Shown here: in pieces, positions 9,794 through 22,100 of the stretch
How positions within the stretch are numbered: position 1 is the stretch's first letter
How the letters are laid out: each line of letters starts with the position of its first letter
DNA from: Membranipora membranacea
Lineage: Eukaryota > Bryozoa > Gymnolaemata > Cheilostomatida > Membraniporidae
Length of the DNA stretch: 60,000 nucleotides
Direction of reading: 5' to 3'
Assembly: GCA_914767715.1 (NCBI GenBank)
Contig: OU612069.1
Coordinates: 20,211,387-20,271,386, forward strand
Notes under the pieces: model-generated
The model's input: the letters and a program-made list of their open reading frames with translations, nothing else
Databases searched by the model: none
What the model was told of the DNA's origin: nothing
Program-made: the position numbers and the translations under genes

Positions 9794-12700
9794 TCATTTC
9801 ATTTTTGGTTTCTTTGGATACAGCTCAACTGCCGCCTCTTGGCCTCCTTCTGGCCCAGCTGCCGGACTGAATGTGCTATATGCAGTAGTAGAGGTAGCTT
9901 GTAAGGCTGTTAGCTGAGATCTCTTTTTAGTCATGTAGTACACAATGCCAGCTGTCATACCTACTGCTCCCAGTCCACCTGCTATGCCTCCTCCAATCGC
10001 TGCCGCATCTGCTGTAAAATTGTAAGTGCATAAAGGACAGAAAACAAAGTTAACGAGTTTTTTATCATATCTACTGTCAAGTCAACTAGCTTCACTTCCT
10101 CTTGTTGCTGTTTTGTTCACAGGAAGAAGAGAGAGGATTGAATCAGCACCAATGGCATCACAGTAACCCTCATCCCTCATTCCAATAGACACACTACTAA
10201 TACCACCATTTATCCTAAATACAATAGCACGAGACATTTTTCAAAAACCACTCACTCACTGGATAAACCAACTGTCATTGAGAAACCAATATTCGCATCA
10301 AAGTTCCAGATCTTGTTGACTTTATTCAACTTTATTCAAGTTTGATAACCATTAGATGCAAGAGCAAACTTGCTTTCCGGGGCCTTAGAGTACTATGGGT
10401 ACCTGTACCTGTACTAATCTTGTTGTGCTATCCCGAATGAATTGAAGACAAGACAACACCACCAGGGCTCTCAACTACTCAGATTTAGCCCGAGTTACTC
10501 AGGTTTTTGGGTTCAACTCAGGCAACTCAGGGGATTTTAGAGTATTAGCTAAAAACTCAGATTGGCCTAGTTGTATGATTATAAAGAAACAATTTTATGT
10601 TTTGACATATGAAATAGATAAACCATGATGAATTTTACAGTGATTCTATATCAATGATCTGTTAACAATTCTAAAAAACAGTATCATTCATATGCATGGG
10701 CCTTAATTGCTCTCTAGGCCGGACCCGTTGAGGAGGCTAACAGAGCTCTGAAACTCTAGGCTGGTTGTGTGCAGAGTGTTTCGCGCCTTTGAAATGCCAG
10801 CTGCAACACGACATCGGAAAAACTCAGGTTTTGGATCCTCCCAGGTTGAGAGCCCTGAACACCACCATGAAAACCACCACTCACAACGCCACTACCAACG
10901 CAACCACTAGCGACATCACTAACTTCACATCTAAAGCCACCACTAAGGCTATCACTACCCACAACTTATGCGACAACAATGCTACCGCCAACTCTATCAA
11001 TATCACCACCCTCTCTGCTACGTTCGCAACCATTGACTCCACCTTCGAAGCCCTTCTCCACCACTACCACTAACTCAAAATCTCGAGCCATCAAATATGC
11101 CATCGACAAAATATAATTATTGATCATGGTACCCTAGCCACCAGCTCAACCACTGCTATCACTAACGCCACCACTAATGTCACTTTATCCCGCTGCCTCA
11201 CCATTAATGCCACCATTTATTCCACCACTACCACACCCTAAGTTCCACTCCATAGACGCTACAACTGACGCAACACTAACAGCCCCTCACCACTGCTACC
11301 ACACAAGTCACCACTCAAGCCGTATCTTATGCCACCACAGATGCCACAGCCATCACAACAACCACAATGAAACCACATCTGAGACCACAACTTAAACAAT
11401 CACCAACGCAACCACAGTCACCAGAGAACTTTTCAATGATGACCAGAATTTTGTAACGTCATTGTTGACAAGCTCTCTTGCAAAACGATAGGGGGGGGGG
11501 GGGGGAGGGGGGAGGAGATTGTATATTTCCCTAATCAACATCATCATCATTAACTCACAATTTTCATGAATGCTGACATCAGAGGCATCGAGCTGTATAT
11601 CGACTTCTTTCTCTGAGCATATCCACGTTGGTAGCCGCAGTTTTGCGATGAGTTGATGAACACCAATGTACACTTCGCAGTCGATGACGTGAACAGGAAC
11701 TGGACGCCGTATGTAGCAGAGCTTTGAAGGATCCAGCTGGTTTTTAAAGCACCAGGTTGTGACATTTGTTGAAGGCAAATCTACTACTCTAAGTTTATTG
11801 TTATTCGCATCAGCGACAATCAGTGTGTTGTTCCCATACATTGCCATACCCATAGACCAGTACCATTCTGTTTCAGCAAGTGGTCCATCTGCATAACCGC
11901 TGCCATCTTGGCCTAAATAATTGAAAATGTTTGTGGCTACATCGATTTCGGCAATTCCAAAAGTTACAGAAACATACACCACCCCTCGATTCTCATCTAC
12001 AAGTCCGTCTCGTGGCTCATGGTTGTTCCCAAAGTCTTCTTTCCTGACAATGGTTTCGACAAGGTTTGCTTTCACATCCACTTTGGTTATTCGTTTTGAG
12101 GGCCCTTGTTCAAAAATGAAGATCATTTCCTGTCCATGACAATAAGTGAATCCAGTAATTGTACCAAATCTGCTTTCCGTCAAGTTTCCATCAACTTGAT
12201 CAGAATTCCAGGACTTTTGCTCACAGATTCCCACAAACTGCGCAGTCTGATTTGTGGTTCGGTTGAGTATCCTTATGCATCCTCTCTCAGAATCGGCTAA
12301 CAAAATGTGAGTCACATTAACTTGAGCGAAGGAGGTAATCTTAGAGAATGTCGCATTCATACCTATTCCTTCTTGGTATGGCAGCGCAGGGAATCGATGG
12401 GTCTGGCCCACTACGACGGTAGTCACGAGTCCATTGGTTGTATAAAGAGCAAATAGATCGCTGTATAAAATGTTTCCCTGAAGAAACTGGTCAGCTTCAA
12501 TGTGCGTTGGTGTGTCGTTTGTCACTCGATAAGAAACCATGTCATTTTCCTCATTTATCCTGTAAAAAAGGAGATGGGATGTTAATTTCACCTCAGGTTT
12601 AATGTACGCCTGTCCTGTATCATGTAGGTGTTTGAAGTGTTTGGTTTGAACGCCTCTCAAACCTGCTTACTGCTGCGAACTGGGGGAGACTCAGTGCTAA

Positions 12701-13016
12701 ACTTTAAGGCAGCACCATAGTTTGTCCGAGCAATCATTTGAACCCTCTAATCTTGCAGTGTCAATCATCTAAATTAGTATTCCATCAACAGGCTTAAGTC
12801 TAGCCAAAAAGTCATCATGGTCTAGCTATCTATCACTCCATCCCCATTCCAGGTTTAAAATTGGTTTTTTGGAAAGAAATTAAAGATCAATCCAATAACG
12901 AAAGGAAAATGCCCTCAATTAAGTTTAAGTACCTACCACGAACTTGCAGAAGTTCCACAAAGACAAAACAAGAGAACGGTGTAGACTGTGACTGAAATAT
13001 GAGAAAGAGGCTCCAT
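9794..13016 (-). CDS. Propeller gene copy E: secreted NHL-like beta-propeller with TM anchor (3 exons, open)
   Basis: Exons: 13016-12937 (signal peptide MEPLSHISVTVYTVLLFCLC), 12559-11559 (1001 nt propeller), 10011-9794 (TM and tail), totalling 1299 nt or 432 aa. Donor/acceptor phases agree: TCG TG + G ATA at junction 1, and AAT T + CA GAT at junction 2. The propeller has NHL-like blades such as LLADSERGCIRILNRTT and YADGPLAETEW...NNTLIVADANNNKLRVVDL. The last exon has a Gly/Ala TM helix (IGGGIAGGLGA), then YYMTKKR and a 46-residue basic-ended tail with YSTF, a possible YxxF sorting motif. I infer a type I membrane protein of unknown ligand. It is the only copy with every part intact. Confidence 0.8.
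10463..10857. mobile_element. hAT-like non-autonomous element, 395 bp
   Basis: Termini CAGGGCTCTCAAC and GTTGAGAGCCCTG are perfect inverted repeats. They are flanked by the 8-bp direct repeat AACACCAC at 10455-10462 and 10858-10865. Ends beginning CAGGG with an 8-bp duplication are the hallmark of the hAT superfamily. There is no transposase ORF. It lies in the last intron of copy E, and the same insertion occurs in copy F. Confidence 0.88.
10860..11400. repeat. Degenerate ACC-rich intronic repeat, copy E
   Basis: Repeated ACCACTAACGCCACC-like words on +, GGT-rich on the sense strand of copy E. It occupies the intron between propeller and TM exon. Plus-strand Thr-rich ORFs are by-products. 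A long G run (about 11490-11506) next to it is longer than in copy F. Confidence 0.65.
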
Positions 13017-13137
13017 CATGAAAGACCCCCACACACAATAAGAGTTCAATATCTGTAAACAATTCAATAAACAGTAGTATAGTTCAGTGATCATAAGAAC
13101 TATATGAACTAAATAACCATTTGATGTGTGTTAAACT

Positions 13138-13190
13138 GTTATCTGAGAGACCACAGTGGACACCACTCATGTTGGGTCTCAGGCCTCATA
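13138..13190 (-). promoter_or_regulatory. Conserved upstream box, copy E
   Basis: On + it reads TGTTATCTGAGAGACCACAG, then ACTCATGTTGGGTCTCAGGC, about 120 bp upstream of the copy E start codon on the minus strand. It is almost identical in copy F. Confidence 0.55.
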
Positions 13191-13199
13191 CCCTAAATG

Positions 13200-14320
13200 A
13201 TCTTAAGTGATGTAACTGTCTTATCTATTCATATTTGACAAGTTTGTCTGGGGTAAGAAGGCAAAGAGTCTGTATTTTTTAATGTTATTGATACGCAAAG
13301 GTGTTGTAGGCTGTCAAATACTACGAGCAAACACAAAATTACTCCTACTAGTTTATGTAGAAGAACTACAACGAAAATCATCTTAGTCAAGACTCTCTTG
13401 GGTCGAGACTCTCTTAAGATTACACTGTGTTCTGGCTAGGACTTATTTTTAGGTATTTCAGTTAAAACTAACTTTCAAACATAAAATGATTTGCAGCTCG
13501 TTTATGATCTGTGATTTTAATTTGGTAACAACCCTTGACGTCTGTGTATGTGTATATTGTGTATATGAAATAGAAATCTCTTGAAAAAATCAATAATCAC
13601 AAAATTGTCTTCATCTGACTCTTGAAACTTTTATGCCAAAAACTTGACCAAACAAAAACCGAAGTCGCCGCTACCAGAGTAAAGATAGTAGGAAAGTGTT
13701 ATAAATTAATACAGACTTTTGTTGAACTGTACCATAGAGCATTGATTGAGAAGGAATAGCTTGGCACAAGGTGGGGCTCATGTGTCAGTAGCATGAAAAA
13801 GAAGCAGCATCAATATTCAAATACAAAACCAGGTACTTCAGTAATTGAGCAAATTTTTATAAACCAGAATTTCACTGAGGATCATCACCGTCCATCGGAC
13901 AGACAGTAATAAACTGCTAAGTTTACGGGATATGGCTTTGGGTAGGTCAGCTCCAGTGATTGCAGCTATGCATACTGTGAGCGGCCACTGCGATATAAAA
14001 CAGGGACATGAATAGCAGAAGGGTGATCTATGGTATAACAGAAGGTAAAAAAGTTGACGGCAAATTTTGCTGTAGGATTTTTCGTACCTTGCACCAGAAA
14101 ATATAATATTGAAGAACTATCACCAATAGTCACCATACAATATATGGTGACTACACATCTGACCAAAAGTAATATTGTTACTTTTTGTCAGGTGTCGAAT
14201 TTGTAAAAACAATTAAACCAAGTAATGTCAGTTATCCCTGTAGCCATATATAAAGAAATTTCAGCATCTCATCACAAAATGTAATAATGACTAGTTTTAG
14301 CAGCTAACTGATATCAAAAT
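13200..14320. other. Intergenic part of duplication unit 1
   Basis: No gene seen. The stretch is matched in unit 2 (18090-19170). A segment near 13960-14010 (GAGCGGCCACTGCGATATAA and around) reappears in inverse orientation at about 30270-30310 upstream of copy G, so it is an older repeat associated with the propeller family flanks. Confidence 0.5.
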
Positions 14321-14328
14321 ATGCCATA

Positions 14329-14531
14329 CTAAAAGTTTGCCGCTATGACGATTGTAGCGATTGCGGCGATAGTAGCTGTCAACCTTGTGACAGCAGTGAC
14401 AGGTGCCCCTGAGGTTGTTATTAATCTGACGATATTTGTGACTGTTGACTTAGGCTTCTCAGTACTGTGGGCGGTGGTTGGTGTTGGTGTCGCACCTGAA
14501 CTTGTCTTCGGGGCAGAAATTGTTGTAGTAG
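14329..14531 (-). CDS. Duplicated GPI-signal-like terminal exon downstream of copy F
   Basis: A 203-nt exon after TTAAATTACAG, the same length as the last exon of gene X. It encodes a Thr/Pro-rich stalk (TTTISAPKTSSGATPTPTT), then SGAPVTAVTRLT and a hydrophobic end IAAIATIVIAANF with TAG at 14329-14331. It arose through the tandem duplication. Its acceptor phase (CT ACT ...) also fits the propeller donor of copy F (AAT T|GTGAGT). It could therefore serve F as an alternative last exon, giving a GPI-type anchor. No transcript evidence is available. Confidence 0.6.
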
Positions 14532-14702
14532 CTGTAATTTAAGCAAATTAAATATTGTCAATACACTCTTGTGACAACACAAACTCAAAATTATAAGTCA
14601 TCACACGTCGATTACAAGAAGAGTCAAACCTTTGCCAACAGATCTATGTATTAGGCCGATCACATGCACACATAACGTAGATCATGAATTTCTTATTTTA
14701 GC

Positions 14703-17700
14703 CTAAGTATCTTCACTCTTTTTAGTCATGTAGTACACAATGCCAGCTGTCATACCTACTGCTCCCAGTCCACCTGCTATGCCTCCTCCGATCGCTGCCG
14801 CATCTGCTGTAAAGTTGTAAGTGCATAAAGGGTAGAAAACAAAGTTAACGAGTTTTCTATCATATCTACTGTCACGTCAACTAGCTTCACTTCCTCTTGT
14901 TGCTGTTTTGTTCACAGGAAGAAGAGAGAGGATTGAATCAGCACCAATGGCATCACAGTAACCCTCATCCCTCATTCCAATAGACACACTACTAATACCA
15001 CCATTTATCCTAAATACAATAGCACGAGACATTTTCCAAAAACCACTCACTCACTGGATAAACCAACTGTCATTGAGAAACCAATATTCGCATCAAAGTT
15101 CCAGATCTTGTTGACTTTATTCAACTTTATTCAAGTTTGATAACCATTAGATGCAAGAGCAAACTTGCTTTCCGGGGCCTTTGAGTACTAATGGTACCTG
15201 TACCTGTACTAATCTTGTTGTGCTATCCCGAATGAATTGAAGACAAGACAACACCACCAGGGCTCTCAACTACTCAGATTTAGCCCGAGTTACTCAGGTT
15301 TTTGGGTTCAACTCAGGCAACTCAGGGAATTTTAGAGTATTAGCTAAAAACTCAGATTGGCCTAGTTGTATGATTATAAAGAAACAATTTTATGTTTTGA
15401 CATATGAAATAGATAAACCATGATGAATTTTACAGTGATTCTATATCAATGATCTGTTAACAATTCTAAAAAACAGTATCATTCATATGCATGGGCCTTA
15501 ATTGCTCTCTAGGCCGGACCCGTTGAGGAGGCTAACAGAGCTCAGAAACTCTAGGCTGGTTGTGCGCAGAGTGTTTCGCGCCTTTGAAATGCCACCTGCA
15601 ACACGACATCGGAAAAACTCAGGTTTTGGATCCTCCCAGGTTGAGAGCCCTGAACACCACCATGAAAACCACCACTCACAACGCCACTACCAACGCAACC
15701 ACTAGCGACATCACTAACTTCACATCTAAAGCCACCACTAAGGCTATCACTACCCACAACTTACAGCACAACTTATGCAACAACAATGCTACCGCCAACT
15801 CTATCAATATCACCACCCTCTCTGCTACGTTCGCAACCATTGACTCCACCTTCGAAGCCCTTCTCCACCACTACCACTAACTCGAAATCTCGAGCCATCA
15901 AATATGCCATCGACAAAATATAATTATTGATCATGGTACCCTAGCCACCAGCTCAACCACTGCTATCACTAACGCCACCACTAATGTCACCTTATCCGCT
16001 GCCTCACCATTGATGCCACTGTTTACTCCACCACTACCACGCCCTAAGCCCCACTCCATTGACGCTACAACTGAAGCGACCACTAACGCGAGCACTCAAG
16101 CCACCCTATCCGCTGCCCTCATCATTAATGCCACCATTTATTCCACCACTACCACACCCTAAGTTCCACTCCATAGACGCTACAACTGACGCAACACTAA
16201 CAGCCCCTCACCACTGCTACCACACAAGTCACCACTCAAGCCGTATCTTATGCCACCACAGATGCCACAGCCATCACAACAACCACAATGAAACCACATC
16301 TGAGACCACAACTTAAACAATCACCAACGCAACCACAGTCACCAGAGAACTTTTCAATGATGACCAGAATTTTGTAACGTCATTGTTGACAAGCTCTCTT
16401 GCAAAACGAAAGGGGGGGGGAGGAGATTGTATATTTCCCTAATCAACATCATCATCATTAACTCACAATTTTCATGAATGCTGACATCAGAGGCATCGAG
16501 CTGTATATCGACTTCTTTCTCTGAGCATATCCACGTTGGTAGCCGCAGTTTTGCGATGAGTTGATGAACACCAATGTACACTTCGCAGTCGATGACGTGA
16601 ACAGGAACTGGACGACGTATGTAGCAGAGCTTTGAAGGATCCAGCTGGTTTTTAAAGCACCAGGTTGTGACATTTGTTGAAGGCAAATCTACTACTCTAA
16701 GTTTATTGTTATTCGCATCAGCGACAATCAGTGTGTTGTTCCCATACATTGCCATACCCATAGACCAGTACCATTCTGTTTCAGCAAGTGGTCCATCTGC
16801 ATAACCGCTGCCATCTTGGCCTAAATAATTGAAAATGTTAGTGGCTACATCGATTTCGGCAATTCCAAAAGTTACAGAAACATACACCAACCCTCGATTC
16901 TCATCTACAAGTCCGTCTCGTGGCTCATGGTTGTTCCCAAAGTCTTCTTTCCTGACAATGGTTTCGACAAGGTTTGCTTTCACATCCACTTTGGTTATTC
17001 GTTTTGAGGGCCCTTGTTCAAAAATGAAGATCATTTCCTGTCCATGACAATAAGTGAATCCAGTAATTGTACCAAATCTGCTTTCCGTCAAGTTTCCATC
17101 AACTTGATCAGAATTCCAGGACTTTTGCTCACAGATTCCCACAAACTGCGCAGTCTGATTTGTGGTTCGGTCGAGTATCCTTATGCATCCTCTCTCAGAA
17201 TCGGCTAACAAAATGTGAGTCACATTAACTTGAGCGAAGGAGGTAATCTTAGAGAATGTCGCATTCATACTTATTCCTTCTTGGTATGGCAGCGCAGGGA
17301 ATCGATGGGTCTGGCCCACTACGACGGTAGTCACGAGTCCATTGGTTGTATAAAGAGCAAATAGATCGCTGTATAAAATGTTTCCCGGAAGAAACTGGTC
17401 AGCTTCAATGTGCGTTGGTGTGTCGTTTGTCACTCGATAAGAAACCATGTCATTTTCCTCATTTACCCTGTAAAAAAGGAGATGGGACGTTAATTTCACC
17501 TCGGGTTTAATGTACGCCTGTCCTGTATCATGTAGGTGTTTGAAGTGTTTGGTTTGAACGCCTCTCAAACCTGCTTACTGCTGCGGACTGGGGGAGACTC
17601 AGTGCTAAACTTTAAGGCAGCACCATAGTTTGTCCGAGCAATCATTTGAACCCTCTAATCTTGCAGTGTCAATCATCTAAATTAGTATTCCATCAACAGG

Positions 17701-17921
17701 CTTAAGTCTAGCCAAAAAGTCATCATGGTCTAGCTATCTATCACTCCATCCTCATTCCAGGTTTAAAATTGGTTTTTTGGAAAGAAATTAAAGATCAATC
17801 CAATAATTCACAGAAAATGCCCTCAATTAAGTTTGAGTACCTACCACGAACTTGCAGAAGTTCCACAAAGACAGAACAAGAGAACAGTGTAGACTGTGAC
17901 TGAAATATGAGGAGGCTCCAT
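14703..17921 (-). CDS. Propeller gene copy F: near-identical to E, with truncated cytoplasmic tail
   Basis: Exons: 17921-17845 (77 nt, signal peptide starting MEPPHISVT), 17467-16467 (1001 nt propeller), 14806-14703 (TM exon), giving 1182 nt or 393 aa. All junction phases agree as in E. The TM helix is intact but the tail ends MTKKSEDT, stop, because the duplication breakpoint lies just after the TM-proximal lysines. The 38-residue remainder found in E, with YSTF, is lost. The 1001-nt exon differs from E at seven bases by eye, five of them changing the amino acid. The hAT-like element in the last intron is shared. Confidence 0.78.
15258..15652. mobile_element. hAT-like element, duplicated copy
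   Basis: Same 395-bp element with CAGGGCTCTCAAC / GTTGAGAGCCCTG ends and the AACACCAC flanks (15250-15257 and 15653-15660). Same insertion site as in copy E, so the transposon landed before the tandem duplication. Confidence 0.88.
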
Positions 17922-18029
17922 CATGAATGATCCCCACACACAATGAGAATTTAATATCTGTAAACAATTCAATAGTTCAGCGATCTGAAGAACTATATGA
18001 ACTAAATAACCATGTGATGTGTGTTAAAC

Positions 18030-18082
18030 TGTTATCTGAGAGACCACAGTGGACACCACTCATGTTGGGTCTCAGGCCTCAT
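18030..18082 (-). promoter_or_regulatory. Conserved upstream box, copy F
   Basis: Nearly identical to the copy E box and about 110 bp upstream of the copy F start codon. Confidence 0.55.
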
Positions 18083-19172
18083 ACCCTAAATGATCGTAAG
18101 TGATGTAACTGTCTTATCTATACATATTTGACAAGTTTGTCTGGGGTAAGAAGGCAAAGAGTCTGTATTAATTAATGTTATTATTACGCAAAGGTGTTGT
18201 AGGCTGTCAAATACTATGAGCAAACACAACATTACTCCTACTAGTTTATGTAGAAGAACTACAACAAAAATCATCTTAGTCAAGTCTAGCCTAGTCTCTT
18301 AAGATTACACTGTGTTCTGGCTAGGACTTATTTTTAGGTATTTCAGTTAAAACTAACTTTCGAACATAAAATGATTTGCAGCTCGTTTATGATCCGTGAT
18401 TTTAATTTGGTAACAACCGTTTGACATTTGTGTATGTGTATATTGTGTATATGAAATAAAAATCTCTTGAAAAAATCAATAATTATAAAATTGTCTTCAT
18501 CTGGCTCTTGAAACTTTTATGCCAAAAACTTGACCAAACAAAAAGCGAGGTAGCCGCTACCAGAATAACGATAGTAGGAAAGTGTTACAATTTAATACAT
18601 ACTTTTGTTGACAGTACAATAGAGCAATGATTGCAAAGGAATTTATTGGCGCAGGGTAGCACTCATGTGTCAGTAGCATGAATAAAGAAGCAGCATCAAT
18701 ATTTAAAGCTATACCAGGTATTCAATAATTGAGCAAATTTGTAGACCAGAGTTTCACTGCAGATCATCACAGACCACAGGTAGACAGTGATAAACTGCTA
18801 AGTTTACGGGATATGGCTTTGGGTCGGTCAGCTTCAGTGATTAAAGCTATGCATACTGTGAGCGGCCATTACGATATAAAACAGGGACATGAATATGAGA
18901 ACGGTGATCTATGGTATAACAGAAGGTAAAATAATTGACAGCAAATTTTGCTGTAAGATTTTTCGTATCTTGCACCAGAAAATATCATATTGAAGAACTA
19001 TCACCAGTGGTCACTGTATATTACTTTCGGGCAGGTCTCGAGTTTGAAGCATCAATCAAACAAAGTAATGTCAGTTATCCCGATAGCCATATAAAATATA
19101 AATGTCAGCACCTCATCACAAAATGTAATAATGACTATTTTTAGCGGCTAACTGATATTGAAATATGCCATA

Positions 19173-22100
19173 TCAAAAATTTGCAGCTATGACGATTGTA
19201 GCGATTGCGGCAATGGTAGGTGTCAATCTTGTGACAGCAGGGGCAGGTGCCCCTGAGGTTGTTGTTTTTCCAACGATTTTTGTGACTGTTGACTTAGGCT
19301 TCTGAGTACTTGGTGCGGTGGTTGGTAGAGGTGTGGAACCTAAATTTGTCTTTGGGGCAGAAATTGTTGTAGTAGCTGTAATGTAAGCAAATTAAATATT
19401 ATCAATACACTCTTGTGACAACACAAAATCAAGATTACAAGTCATCACACCTCGATAACAAGTTAACTCGGACCATTGCGAAATGTACACATCAGGTCTT
19501 TGATAGATCATGAGCTGATTATTTTAGTCTAAGTATCATCACAAGGAATTTGGTGTGGCGACTCGAGGTCAAATCCGAATTTGGTACTCAGATTACATTT
19601 GCTCTAACAATTGGCAAAACAGATACTCATAGTGAAATCTCAATCTCAATGGGAGTCAGTTGGCCATTTCAACAACATCAGAAATAATCATACACAGAAA
19701 TTTAACTTGGTGGACTACACTACTGATTTGACATTGAAGGGACACATTGATTTCATCGGGAATATCTGTTACAGACTAGCAGGATCTTGCTGACAGCATA
19801 TTCACCTGAGCTAGATTTAACAGCAGGACTGCTTTGTCTGATGGTTGAAGAGCTTTGCACAGACTGGGTCTGACTTTGGGTAGTTTGCGAGGCTACAAAC
19901 GTGCAATATGAAACTCTACATTTAAATTGGCCGGACAGTTTCGCCATATTCATGAGATAATTATGAAATATTCTACGGGTCAGCAGAGGAATATAAAAAA
20001 TGGTAATGGTTATCACTTAGCAAAGTCCATATCATTGGTCTGTTTGTGTGTGGGGGGGGGGGGGGGGGGGGGGCGGGATGATCTGATGTGATAGCTGGTT
20101 AAGCAGGCCTAATCACTAAGACACAGCTTTGCTATGTAATCATATCCTGCTTGACATGAATCTCGACTCCGAATAGTGATAACATGTAGTGGGATTGAAA
20201 TGTCAAGAGTGCCAGATGTGCCAATAACCTGAAATTATTATCCGTGCTAGCGAATATTAAGTCACCCCAGTACTAGCTAAATTAAACTCTAGCTAATAAT
20301 TAAATCAAACTTCCAAGAAACACCTAAAAAAAAGCGGATAGAGTAATCCTTACCTAAACATTCTCTCACTCCGTTGCCTACATCAGTGTATGTATAACCA
20401 GCCTCACAATCACAGCGCTGGTTGGCTGCCAAGTCCTTATAGTATGCATTTTGAGCTGCATTGTCGAATACACATACCTTAGTAATCGGCTGACCAGGGG
20501 GATGGATACTGTTCGTAGCTGCACAAGTACCTGTAAAATACAATCATTGCTGTGATAAACTCTGATACACATGTACAGACATGAAAATGATAAAAATTAA
20601 GTCAGCCAAATAAAAATAACAATTAGTTTATTTATTTACCCACAAGGATAACTTCTGAGTGATGAACACTACAACAAAACCGCCCGATCACTGTGTCTAA
20701 GCACTACATAGCCAGCTCTGGCGAAGGAATACCTATTGAATTGATATAGAGTATCTAACGTTGATGCACAATTGTTCAAATGAAACTAAGCCCTGCACAG
20801 TCCAACAACGCACCAAGGCTGGTAAACTCCAAAACTCTTACTGTTAGCATGCTGGGATTTTAAATGAAGCGATCCTGGCTTTTGTTGTCAAAGTAGCCCT
20901 GAAGGAGAATGATACATCTGAGCAATAATTGACACAAATATTTCGAGTCTACATCTATATATGCTCTAGTTCAAACCCCCCATACAACGCGCTCCCCACA
21001 CAATATGGCCATCGGCCCTGAAGTTTACAATTATACTGCAACGCCCCCATATAATGCCCCCCTCCCACAATACGGCCCCTCGACAACTATGTTTACAATC
21101 ATACTACGGAACTTACAGGTCACTGTTGTGTTCTTTGCGTCTGTAGCATGGTTATCCGGACATGTCAATCGTAGCTGATTACTCTTGACATTATGTCTAC
21201 AGTAAAATCTGTCCACTGTTGTGTGTTTGAGAGTGAAGCTGGACCCTTCATCCTGTACTACCACTCTGTAACCTGAAGGGAGAGAAAGCGATGAGGTGTG
21301 ACATAACCGAATCAATGTACGCTAAAGGAGTAAATGTAAGCTCGAGTGTTACCATGTGGTATTTAGAGTTTATATTACCTATTTTGTGGTTCGAGAAAAT
21401 GATAGGTAAAATTTACTTTTGAGAGTTTGGGTATGACCAAATGGTAGCTTGAGTGTAGTTTAGCTAGTATTGGGGGTGACAAAACAGTAGCTAAAGTTTA
21501 GTTAACCTAGATTGGGGGGTGACCACGTCGTGCTAGCTAAAGTTAAGTCAGTTAGGGGGGACCAAATGTAAGCTAGAGTTAAGTTAGTTTGAGTGTGACT
21601 AAATGTAGGCTTGAATTTTATTGTGGCTAGGTGAGGTGGGAGTCGATAAAAAGTAAAGAGAGTGAGTGAGTTTCAGCCAGTTTTCCAGTTAGCTATTTCA
21701 ACCATGTTGTGCAAAATGTCAAACTTTTCCTCCTGCGAATACTTTACCCCTCAAGGTGTTATTACTTAGTCAGCATCAATTTATCACCGTTTTAGACGAG
21801 GGTCCAAGACAGCCCCAACTGGGATGTCATTATCAAGCACCACTTGGAAAAGTCACGCTCAGATAGTTGGTTGTTTTAGGTTATGACTGGGACTAAATGG
21901 AATTAGGGTGGCGCTCGTCATCACTACTATTATGTTAAATCTGCTGAGAAAAAGTAACTTCTGATTCTGACTACAATATAGCTTGCCTTCTCTTCCTTGT
22001 ATAGGGGTGCGCCAAATTGAATTTCATGCGTATGTTATTATCTAACATGTTTCATGTACTGTAAGATAGCTGCTAATAAATTTGAGTGATTTACATTTTT

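Larger units (their letters stand above)
9921..14715. repeat. Tandem duplication unit 1 (4.8 kb)
   Basis: Unit 1 matches unit 2 (14716 to about 19519) at a constant offset near 4795 over the TM exon, intron, hAT-like element and GPI-type exon, with small indels. The breakpoint lies at CTCTTTTTAG, inside the cytoplasmic-tail coding sequence. The unit therefore carries the whole of copy E from its TM helix rightwards, plus a copy of the last exon of gene X. Confidence 0.85.
14716..19519. repeat. Tandem duplication unit 2 (4.8 kb)
   Basis: Second copy of the unit described at 9921-14715. Its right edge is within the 3' flank of gene X, where the two diverge after AAGTATC. The last exon of X lies inside unit 2 and its copy inside unit 1, so the ancestral order was X followed by one propeller gene. 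Confidence 0.83.

Noticed and set aside
10765-11395. Thr-rich plus-strand ORFs (also 15560-16316 and 5703-5984)
   Set aside because: They lie antisense in propeller-gene introns made of ACC-rich repeats, part of one is inside the hAT-like element, and copy G shows the same tract as GGT on the sense strand.
12560-12660. N-terminal extension of the long E ORF (and 17468-17568 for F)
   Set aside because: This is intron read-through. A TTTTTTACAG acceptor at 12560-12569 and the in-phase signal-peptide exon at 13016-12937 fix the real 5' structure.
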